Source: Chlamydomonas sphaeroides (lineage: Eukaryota > Chlorophyta > Chlorophyceae > Chlamydomonadales > Chlamydomonadaceae). From it: a DNA stretch of 64,000 bases. The DNA is taken from positions 1 through 64,000 of the forward strand of contig BDDC01000153.1 of assembly GCA_001662425.1 (NCBI GenBank), read 5' to 3'. The first letter of the stretch is position 1, and each line of letters opens with the position of its first letter. Shown one piece after another: positions 56,049 through 64,000 of the stretch. Both the position numbers and the translations under genes were made by a program. The notes below the pieces were generated by a model. It did not search any database, was not told the origin of the DNA, and saw nothing but the letters and a program-made list of their open reading frames with translations.

Positions 56049-59000
56049 ATGCTAGCCGGAGCCAACAGTCCCGTCTCCGGCTCGCACCTGTGTTGGCAGG
56101 CCGCACAGCCGCTGGCCTTCGCGGTGCAGCTGAAGCTCACGTCAGAGCTCAAGCAAGCTCTTCTTGCAGCAAGGAGCAATGGCGAGGCGGTTTCGCTCCG
56201 GCTCCGCGATGTGCAAGACGCACCCAAGCAGGGCGAGGTGCGCGGGCAGCTCACAACCGAGCGTACAGCATAGCCTCAGCAAATCGCAACACGGTCGAGT
56301 GCACGACCCCCTCCGCACTTGCACGCTACCGACCCTGCTAGCGCTCCCCGACCTACAGCCGCACCGCCCCACGGTGCTGACACCTCCGCCGCGTCCACGG
56401 CCCCTCATACCTCCACCCTCCTCCCTGTAGGCTGTGCTCACTATCGGCGCCACCGAGCACGTGTTCAGCGCTTCAGGAGCGAGCCAGGTGGAGCTGCTGG
56501 AGGTTTGCCAGCGCTCCAATGGCGCCACCAGCATTGCAGCCATCAAGCAGCGGCTCGCATACCAGGTGAGCCCGTTGCCAGCAGTGCTATGCTGCTGTGC
56601 AGCGTGGGCCAGTCTCAGATCCGCCAGCTCGCTGTGCCCCTCATCCCACGCCGCTCACCGCCCACACGCACCATCCCGGCACCCTCGGTCACAGGCCGAA
56701 GCCACCCGTGCCAGGGCCCTTTCAGCCAGCATGGCTGGCAGCCTCCCAGACGATCGAAAGAAGCGGCCGGCTGTGTTCGGAGGCAGTGGACCCGGCCATC
56801 GGGGGACAGGTGGGCCCGTCGTCGCTGCCGGGCTGCGGTCCGACCGTGTGCCGCGCTGCGGCGGCAGCTTGAGTTGCCCCGAGTTGTCGCCGCTGGCGTT
56901 CGGCCGTGCCCATATTAGTGCGGAGCAATGCCGCTGGCATGAGGCCCTTTCGAGTGCCAAGAAGCAACCATGGGCCTGAACGCCTGACACCGCAGGGCCG
57001 CCACCGCGCGCCACCACCACCACGGAACCCCTCACACGTCCAGTCGCGCCGGCGGCGGCCGCCGCCGGTCGCCCCGGTGGCACGGGGTCAGCCGTCGGCG
57101 GCGGTGGCGGGCCAGCCGCGCCGCGCCGGCTCCTGGAGCCCCCGAAGCCCCGTTCGCAGCAACCCAGCAGCGGCGCGGCGGCGCGGCCCGTTCCGAGCAA
57201 GCCGCGAGCAACGCCCACACCGCCGCCGCCAGACGCTGCTGGCGATGCCGGCGGCCGCACCGCCGGCGGCAGTGGCGGGGGCAGCGGCGGCGGCAGCTCG
57301 CCGGTCGGCAACGGCAGCGGAGCCGCCGCGGCTCCCCTCGCCACCCGTGCGCCCGACGGGGAGCTGCCCCGTGCGGCGGTGATGGCGGCGCGCGCTGGCA
57401 ACCTGACGCTTGTCCTGGTGGCGCTGCTGCGGGAGGCGCCGCAGACGAGCTCCGGCCTGCAGCGGCGCATCGAGGCGGCCTACCGCGCGGCCGGCGCCAA
57501 GGCCGAGCACCGCGACTACGTCAAGCGCGTCATCGACAGCAGCTGCACGCTCAGCAACAACCGCATGCACATACGGTGAGCGGGCGGGGGTGCAGCAGCA
57601 GCCAGCGCACATGACCCGGGGCAGCGCAGCTCGCAGGTCGCAGGTGTGATGCGGCGCCCATGCGATCATGTGAGCACGCCCGACCGCCCGTCTCTGTACC
57701 CGACCCTCACTGTGCGGCTCGGCCCGCAGCCCCGAGGTCCTGGCTCGCGAGTCCAGAGCCCTGGACGACCTCATCGGCAGCTCCAGTCCCACGCCGGGTG
57801 AGTGGCCGCCCGCGGCACCCGGGTGCTGGGTCGCTGGGTGCGGTCGGCTTGTAGTGGAGAGAGGCTACTAGACCTTATAAGGACATCGCATTGCGCGAGC
57901 CCTGGCCTCTGCCGTGCTGGGCCCCGCCGATGGAGCCCAACTTACCCCTACCTCTTGTTGCTGAGCGCGCACACAACGCACCACGCGCCACCGCGATCAT
58001 GCGCCCCTCCTCGCAGACCCCAGCTACGACCGTGGCCGGCCGGGCGCGGGCGCCTCCCGCGGCGCTGCGGCCGGCGGCGGCTGGGGCGGCGCCGGCACTA
58101 AGCGGCCCGCCAGCTGCTCGCCCGACCCGCGGCTGTCGCCCGAGCAGCTGTCGCCGCCTGCAGGGGCGGCCGGCGGCGAGAGGGGCGGCGAGGAGGACGA
58201 GGAGGGCGAGCTGCCTAGCTCACAGCCAAGCCAAGCGCGGCCGCCGCCGCCGCAGCGCCCCGCGCCGCCGCCCGCGAAGAAGGCCAAGCCGCCTGCCCCC
58301 GCGCCGTCGGGGCCGGCGCAGCGTGCCGCGAGTAAAGCCTCAGCAGCCGCGGCGGCAGCGGCGGCAGCCGCCGCCGGCTACGATGATTTCGACGACCTGA
58401 CAGACCCCCTGCCAGTGCCAGCGCCGCCGCCACCACGGCAGCCGCCACCCCCAGCTCCAACGCCGGCCCCCGCTCCGGCTCCGCCGCCGGCCCCCGCGCC
58501 CTCACGGCCGACACATACCGGGGGCAAGGGGCTGACCCGGCCACCGCCAGTGCCGGCCAAGCGCCCGGCTGTGTCTGCTGGGGGCCCGAGGGGCCTTCCC
58601 TCTCACCCCGCGGCGCAGTCGCAAGGGCCGGAGCCCAGCCGGCCGGCGGCGGAGCCAGCGACTCACGGGTCCACTGGGGGGCAACGGGCGGCGCCCGCCG
58701 CCGGTCTGTCCATGGGCCGGATGGCGTCGGAGGAGCTCCCCGGGGCTGTCAGCGAGAGCCAAGCGGGCACGGAGGGCACGGGCGCACAGGGTACTTCGGC
58801 CGCAGTCACCGCGACGGTGGGCGGCACCGCCAGCCCGGAATCGGAATCTGGGCTGGATCCGGAGCTGCAGGCGTACATGGATCTGGATGTGGTTGAAGAG
58901 GACAAGGACAGCGAGTGGTATCGGCCGTACGTGGACTGGCACCCCGTGCCGCACGAATCCGTGGACTCGGATGAGCAGCTGGCGCAGTACGAGCGCGAGT

Positions 59001-59598
59001 ACCGCAGCAAGTACGATCCGTACGTGCGGCTCAACGGGCGGTACAACGAGTTTGTGCGCGAGGCCTCGGCGCTGCGCGCCTCGGTGGACGCAGCGGGCAG
59101 CGAGGAGGAGCGGCACCGTGCCACCAGCGCCCTGTGGCGGCTGGGCGGCAGCAAGTGGCGTCTCGTGCAGGTGGGCGGACAGGGGCAGGGGGCACGGCTG
59201 AGCGCTTGCCCAAGGGCACTGTCATGGGCGGACAGGGGCACGGTCGAAAACTTGTGCAGGCGCAAGGCAGGAACGGCTACAGGGGCTGCGTGATGGGGCG
59301 GGGGGCGGGGGGCAGGCAGTTCCGCGCCCCGGTAGCCTGGGCATGTCGCCCAGGCGTGATGCCCCGTGCGGGACGCCCCTGTGCCGGCTCAGGCAGGGTC
59401 CATCACCCGCTTCGGGCCTTGCCCGCCCAGCCCTCCAACCTCAGCTGTGGTCGCCGTTTGTGGTCGCAGGCGTGGAAGCAAGCGCGCCGCAACCTGCACG
59501 CCGACCTCGCGGACATCCGCAGCCGGGCCGAGGAGTACGTGGCCAGGCAGGCGGCCGCGCCTGGGCAGCAGCGCCAGCAGCAGCCGCAGGCCGCGTGA
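56049..59598 (+). CDS. ELL: RNA polymerase II elongation factor ELL
   Basis: Seven exons close in phase: 56049-56237, 56431-56565, 56695-56809, 56996-57575, 57730-57797, 58017-59170 and 59470-59598, giving 789 residues. The N-terminal ELL domain (1 to about 150) has AFAVQLKLTSELKQAL-like sequence, VSLRLRDVQ and VFSASGASQVELLEVCQ. A winged-helix segment (about 270-355) reads AARAGNLTLVLVALLREAPQ, DYVKRVIDSSCTLSNNRMHI and LARESRALDDLIG. A long Pro/Ala-rich linker contains YDDFDDLTDPL. The C-terminal occludin/ELL domain (about 657-775) reads SEWYRPYVDWHPVPHESVDS, YEREYRSKYDPYVRLNGRYN and WKQARRNLHADLADIRSRAE. This three-part order is diagnostic of ELL, the Pol II pause-suppressing subunit of elongation complexes; animal ELLs are about 600 residues, and the extra length here is in the linker. 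One copy in the window, divergent from the coiled-coil gene. Confidence 0.9.
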
Positions 59599-59968
59599 GG
59601 CTCGGCCGAGTCCCCGAGTCCCCGAGTAAGGCGAGGCTCCCCTTGCCGCCCACGCCCGGTCGCGTGCGCTGCAGGCAGCGGCGCCGTGGGGGGGGGGGGC
59701 TGCCTGCTGCCGGCACGCGGGGCGGGGTCGTGGGGCGGGGACTTAGGCCGGCGGCGGCGCAGGCGTACGGTGCTGGGGGATGTGCAGCAGGCATGGACGG
59801 CACGGGCTCACTGCCGGGTGCTGTTGTCGCACAGCCGCCGCTGCCTCGCAAGCCCGACCAGCATGGGCACGCACTGGTCGTGGGCCCGCATCATCACAGG
59901 AATTGGCTGACCCGGCATGCCATTTATGCCGCAGCGCCGCGAGCTGGAGCTTGCGCCGTTGCAAGGTC

Positions 59969-59973
59969 TGTAA
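59969..59973 (+). terminator. Poly(A) signal (TGTAA) of the ELL gene
   Basis: TGTAA lies 371 nt after the stop at 59598, the first on the plus strand; a 13-base G run occurs between them near 59686-59698. Confidence 0.6.
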
Positions 59974-60724
59974 ACATTGCAGGGGCTGGTTGGCGGGTGG
60001 GCAGAGGTCTGAGACGGGTGTGACGAACGTGAAGACGGGCTAGGCATTCCTCCTTCCGCAGGTGTACTGGGTAGCTAGGAACAGTTAACCGGTGTGGGCA
60101 GGCAGGCTGCGTGTGATGGCGGGGCGCGCTGGGTGTCATAGCATGGCAGGGGTCGCTCATGGCTTGCAGATGTAGCTGCGGTCTGGTGAGTACGTGTGTG
60201 TTGGTTGCTGTATGGGTCGGCGAGAGCGCGGGTGTGCCCGGCATTGTCGCGCAGCCCACTGCTGCTTGCGCCGCTGGCGATGGACAGAGCTCTGAGACGG
60301 TGGTTGCAAAGCTGACCCTCAGCCGCATCAGTGCATACGTATGCATACCATACGCAAGCCAATTCAAGGGGCAGTTCAGCCCTGGCGCAACCGCTCAACG
60401 CCCCTGCTTGCAAGACATCCAACAGGCCAACCGCCCGCACCAGAAGGAACAACTTCCTGCCCAGCACCAACGCGAAGTCGCCCGCAGGCCTATGTGGAGT
60501 CTGCGCATAGTGTCCGTTGTGTTTTGCTGGTAGCACGCATGCTGCGTGTTGACATAACGACGGTTCGTCCGGCCCCTAGCCTGCCCTGCCCACACATCAA
60601 TCCCTGCGGCACGCTGCCAACGCCCATCGCCACCTCTCCAGTTGGCTGTACCCAGCAATTTACCCTGCCAGCCCTGCCCTGCCAGCCCTCGCGTCTTGGC
60701 AATGAATCCCCGTTTGTTGACTGC
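59974..60724. other. Convergent intergenic/3' UTR stretch
   Basis: Lies between the ends of the plus-strand ELL gene and the minus-strand allantoin synthase gene. It presumably holds the latter's 3' UTR, although no minus-strand TGTAA was found. No exon chain is supported; composition is lower in GC than the flanking coding sequence. Confidence 0.5.
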
Positions 60725-61669
60725 TCAGCTGCCGCGGTACGTGGAGAAGCCGTAGGGGCTGAGCAGCAGCGGGATGTGGTAGTGCTCGTGCGCCTTGTCG
60801 GGCGTGATGTTGAACTCGACCACGACTTCCGGGTAGAACGGCACCTCGGAGTAAAAGGCCGGATGCGCGAGCTTGCAAGCGCCAAGGTATGTCGCCGTGT
60901 CGAAGAACATGCGGTAGCGACCGGGCGGGATGTAGTTGCCGGGAAGCATCAGGGTGCCCACGCGACCATCCTCGTTGGTGACGCCCTCGCCAATCAGCTC
61001 CCAGGTCTTCGACACCTCGTCCTGCTTTGAGAGCGCCAGCGGCAGGCCGCGAGCAGGCAGGCCCGTGGCCTGGTCCAGAACGTGGGTCGTGATGGGGGAG
61101 CGCAGCGGGCCGCTGTGCGCCGGCGCGAGGTGCGTGAGCACCTGCTCCGCCCGCCGCTGTGCCGTGGACGCCGCGTCCATGGACACGCCCGTCAGCGCTG
61201 TCAGGCGCAGCTCCGTGATCTTCATTTGCTCCGCCGCGGCGGTCTGCAACTCCTCATGCGGAAGTCGCAGGTACCGCTTCCTGAGTGCCTCCAATATCTG
61301 CGGCGAGCTTTTGCCCTTTGCAAAGATAATGAAGATGAACCCGAACTTGTCGAGGTAGCGCTGGTTCCAGTCCACGAGGTCGGCGTGCACATCGTCCGTG
61401 AGCGACTGACTTGCAGCCGCTTGCTCGCCACGGCTGAACCCCGCAAAGCCCTCCGGCTTGCCCTCCATGCCCTTCTTGTCGCCAATTTTGGGATGGGCAG
61501 CCAGGGCCTCCAGCCAGCCAGGTACACCGGTCTGCGTCCACCAAATGCGCCGCGCAGTCGTCAGCAGTGCATCGATGTCAGCATATGGGCTTTGCGCGGC
61601 GAGCTGCTGCGCAAAGCGTGCAGAGGCGCAGCAGCTGAGCGCCTGCTCATAGCTGACGCTCAGCGCCAT
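60725..61669 (-). CDS. TTL: Allantoin synthase: OHCU decarboxylase fused to 5-hydroxyisourate hydrolase (314 aa, intronless)
   Basis: A single open frame from ATG 61669 to TAG at 60725. The N-terminal OHCU decarboxylase (URAD) domain spans about residues 5-160, with the catalytic motif AAHPKIGDKKG (His59), KFGFIFIIFAKGKS and LPHEELQTAAAEQMKITELRL. The C-terminal transthyretin-like HIU hydrolase domain spans about 190-314, with SPITTHVLDQATG (His196), TNEDGRVGTL (Arg236), HYHIPLLLSPYG and the diagnostic terminal YRGS. Together they convert 5-hydroxyisourate, made by urate oxidase, to (S)-allantoin, the last steps of urate breakdown in peroxisomes; the fusion order matches plant allantoin synthase (TTL). 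The linker contains RAEQVLTHL (173-181), which resembles the internal PTS2 nonapeptide (R-L-x5-H-L) found at this position in plants, but with Ala at position two. The absence of introns is striking against the 6-12 exons of most neighbours. Confidence 0.95.
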   Translation of the reverse strand: MALSVSYEQALSCCASARFAQQLAAQSPYADIDALLTTARRIWWTQTGVPGWLEALAAHPKIGDKKGMEGKPEGFAGFSRGEQAAASQSLTDDVHADLVDWNQRYLDKFGFIFIIFAKGKSSPQILEALRKRYLRLPHEELQTAAAEQMKITELRLTALTGVSMDAASTAQRRAEQVLTHLAPAHSGPLRSPITTHVLDQATGLPARGLPLALSKQDEVSKTWELIGEGVTNEDGRVGTLMLPGNYIPPGRYRMFFDTATYLGACKLAHPAFYSEVPFYPEVVVEFNITPDKAHEHYHIPLLLSPYGFSTYRGS

Positions 61670-62981
61670 TGGAGTGGGTTAGCGAACTGGTGATGCTGCG
61701 CGTTGCAAGAGCTAGCAGCGGGTGTGTGAGGAAATATGGCTACAAATGCGTCACAAAGCGGGTCCATGTGCCCCGGACCAGAATCACATGACCCGGCCGG
61801 CGCTGCAATTACTGCGGACCTGGGCCGACCCCTGCCGCCCAAGCACGCCGCAGGCCGCCAGCAGCAGGCCATGCGCCCACCCAGGATCGGAGTTAAAGGC
61901 TGCCGTCTGTGACTGCAGCTTTCCGTAGTCACGGTAAACAGCCCGGCTCCTCCCAGGCATTGGCGGGCAGCGTCTCCAGCAGCCGAAAAGCCGCAAGCCA
62001 GACCGTGGAGCCACACCCAAGCTGCCTTCCGCTGCAGCCATACGCAAGCAAATTTGGAGACGCCGGCGCAAAGACGGCAACAAGCCAACCGCCTTGATGG
62101 GTTCTTCAGTGGCAGCCTAGCGACAAGATGGTCCCATCGCAATAGGCCACGGGGCCGAAGCCCCCCATCCTCCGTCAACTGGTTCCTGTCGGCCGGTTCC
62201 TTGAGCCCGACCTAGCCCAATCCGACTTGCCCCACCCAACTCGTACATCTATGCCCCCCCAATAAACTCACCGGCATGACCGGATGACCTCCCGCCCAGC
62301 AGCGGCACCAACAGCCGGTATCGTATGTTCGCGGGCCGTCACGGCACCCTACATCCCGCCGACGCAGCAGCCCACGCCATCAGCAGCCATGCAGCTTCAC
62401 CTTCGAGCTAGAACAATGGGTATGCATAGCGGCGTCACGGCAAACGCCGCCTGTGGCCGGCACGACGCGCACGTGAAGCTGCCTCGCCCGCCACCCGTCA
62501 GGCGTGACCACGGCACCAGCGCCTGCCTGCAACATGTCTTGGAATGCATTGCAGGCCCTATCGCCGCATGGGAGGCCCGATACAGGCCAGCACAGCCGCC
62601 GGCCGGCCAGGGGTTTGCGCGCCCCTCCGCGATCTCGTTGGCCCTTCCTTGACTCCCCTTCGCATGCCCTGTACCCATATCGTGTACGCACGCAGTCCAT
62701 ATTATGCACGCAGCCCGCCGGACAGCCAATCCCCCGCCCGCAGCAGCCGAGTGTGGTAGCAGGGTGCAATGCAGGACCTCGGCCTCTCCGCCTGCTCTCT
62801 GACTTCTTCAATCTTGGCAATGCAAGGCTCCCCTGGGCCGCACACCCAACGCTTTCCCACCTACCCTGCGTGCCTAGCCCCCGCGCGGACCCTGGCCGAC
62901 ACGCAAAAGCACCCCCCACACCGCGCGCCACAGCCCGGCCAAAAGCCGGGCATCGCCACTCTTGCTAGCAAGCCAAGCGCG
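61670..62981. other. Intergenic; promoter of allantoin synthase and 3' UTR of the Pro/Glu-rich gene
   Basis: 1.3 kb with no supported exon. Both flanking genes are on the minus strand, so this holds the 3' end of the gene stopping at 62982 and the promoter of the gene starting at 61669. I found no clear minus-strand TATA box or TGTAA. Confidence 0.5.
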
Positions 62982-64000
62982 CTACCCCGCGCCCGACCGC
63001 AGCGCCGCCACCTCCGCCGCCGTCAGGCGCACCTGCACCGTGAGTACCTGCACAGCAACCTCCACGCCCTCCGTCTGCCCCTGGGGCCAGCCAGGCGGGG
63101 CCTCCAGCCCCGATCCCGGCCCCAAGCTGATGACGCCAGGTTGCACCGCCAGCGCACAGAACATACCCGGCAGCCGCTTGCGCTTGGCCGGCAGCGTCGC
63201 CGCCGCCGTCGCCGTCGCCTCGCCCGACGCCGCCATGTCAACGTCAGCTTCGCCAGGCGCACCGGCGTCGCCGTCAGTGGCGCTGGCGCCTGCTCTGGCG
63301 CCGTCCGCGGCGCCCTCCGTGGCTACGGAGACGGCAGCTGTGATGCTACTGCCTGCCGAGGCGGCTGCTGCTGCGGCGGCGGTTGCCCCAGCACGCGATC
63401 CCCCTGGCGCGGGCCGCTCCGGCGGCCGGAGCTGCTCCGCCGGCGGCAGGTGCTCGGCTGATGGTAGCGGTTCTTTAGGCGCCGACAGCTCCGCAGACGC
63501 CGGCGTTGCCTCTCGAGGCGGCTGCTCCCGCGGAGGTGGCTGCTCCGCAGGTGCCAGTAGCTCCACAGGCGACGGCTTCTTCAAAGGCGACGGCTCCTCC
63601 AAAGGTAGCGCCTCCTCCAAAGGTAGCGGCTCCTTCGCTGCCGTCGGCTGCTCCGTCGGTGGCGACGGCTCCACCGGCGGTGGCAGCTGAGCCGGTGGCG
63701 GCGGCGCGACGCAGCTGGCTCCTGCAGCTGGCCGCTCCTGCGGCTCGTGCCCCTGGGCAGCTGCCCACAAGGGGAGCGCCCGGCTGACAGCGGCCGACTC
63801 GGACGGCTCTTGCGCCCTCACGTCCGACCGCGGGGCGCCGTGCCGGGATTCCAGCGGATCCTCCGGCGGGGACCCGGGCATTGCCTCCACTGCCGGCACT
63901 GACGGCGGCGACGGCTCAGCCCCCGGCGGCTCCTCGCGCGCCCGCGTCGGCGGTGCCGTCAGAGACTCCACCAACCGAGCCGCCTCAGTTGGCGGTGACG
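62982..64000 (-). CDS. C-terminal part of a Pro/Glu/Ala-rich protein (partial, runs off right edge)
   Basis: One frame is open from the right edge to a TAG at 62982 (about 339 residues). It is disordered: repeated Pro-Leu-Glu-Glu and PSP/PPP units (EALPLEEPSPLKKPSP, LAPAEQPPPREQPP, AEHLPPAEQLRPPERP), then an Ala-rich stretch, a nuclear-localisation-like PAKRKRLPG, and a more ordered end (MFCALAVQPGVISLGPG, VEVAVQVLTVQVRLTAAEVA). The frame has no ATG near the edge, so the start and any functional domain lie outside the window. I do not recognise the family. The repeat units are heptad-like but too proline-rich for a coiled coil. Confidence 0.55.
   Translation of the reverse strand, partial: SPPTEAARLVESLTAPPTRAREEPPGAEPSPPSVPAVEAMPGSPPEDPLESRHGAPRSDVRAQEPSESAAVSRALPLWAAAQGHEPQERPAAGASCVAPPPPAQLPPPVEPSPPTEQPTAAKEPLPLEEALPLEEPSPLKKPSPVELLAPAEQPPPREQPPREATPASAELSAPKEPLPSAEHLPPAEQLRPPERPAPGGSRAGATAAAAAAASAGSSITAAVSVATEGAADGARAGASATDGDAGAPGEADVDMAASGEATATAAATLPAKRKRLPGMFCALAVQPGVISLGPGSGLEAPPGWPQGQTEGVEVAVQVLTVQVRLTAAEVAALRSGAG

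Noticed and set aside
59686..59698. G homopolymer considered as a possible assembly error
   Set aside because: It lies in 3' UTR and breaks no frame, so nothing in the annotation depends on it.
60725..61669. Bacterial contamination as the source of the intronless allantoin synthase
   Set aside because: The fusion order is plant-like, and the base composition and flanks match the rest of the algal contig.

Overview
The window looks like nuclear DNA of a volvocine/chlamydomonadalean green alga. Seen directly: very high GC with strong GC3; genes split by short GT-AG introns (mostly about 100-300 nt) whose donors are often GTGAG or GTGCG; long Ala/Gly/Pro/Ser-rich disordered protein segments; a hydroxyproline-rich cell-wall-type protein; and TGTAA motifs downstream of several stop codons, the usual chlamydomonad poly(A) signal. 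Species is not determinable from the sequence alone. The gene models below were built by hand from reading frame, splice-site sequence and splice phase; models in which every phase closes are given high confidence.

Layout. 1-2561 (-): partial secreted protein with a Cys-containing domain and a long Pro-rich rod running off the left edge. 3.67-3.95 kb (-): C-terminal scrap of a TnpB/Fanzor-like transposon nuclease; a 110-bp piece of the same element recurs inverted near 23.24 kb. 5.7-15.75 kb: two divergently transcribed genes (11659<-5735 and 12435->15750), each encoding a single-pass membrane protein with a long disordered inner tail. 18.5-21.04 kb (-): intronless poly-proline protein. 21.1-23.9 kb: gene-poor region with mobile-element debris. 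23.9-28.4 kb (+): EF-hand protein.

29.0-46.8 kb holds three consecutive plus-strand genes: an Aurora-like Ser/Thr kinase, a short N-terminal-motor kinesin, and a 2805-residue, SP-rich protein with a KEN box, an N-terminal coiled coil, FxFG motifs and two families of tandem repeats. The last has no family that I recognise and is the strongest candidate for something undescribed. Kinase, kinesin and a KEN-box SP-rich protein side by side suggest a cell-division theme, but this is inference.

47.46-48.46 kb (-): a tentative small secreted Cys-containing protein. 48.6-55.3 kb (-): a 1380-residue coiled-coil protein with degenerate internal repeats, divergent from 56.0-59.6 kb (+), an ELL-type RNA polymerase II elongation factor with winged-helix and occludin/ELL domains. 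60.7-61.7 kb (-): an intronless allantoin synthase (OHCU decarboxylase fused to HIU hydrolase) of purine catabolism. 62.98 kb to the right edge (-): the C-terminal part of a Pro/Glu-rich protein.

There is no sign of an operon, CRISPR array, rRNA gene or tRNA gene that I could support.
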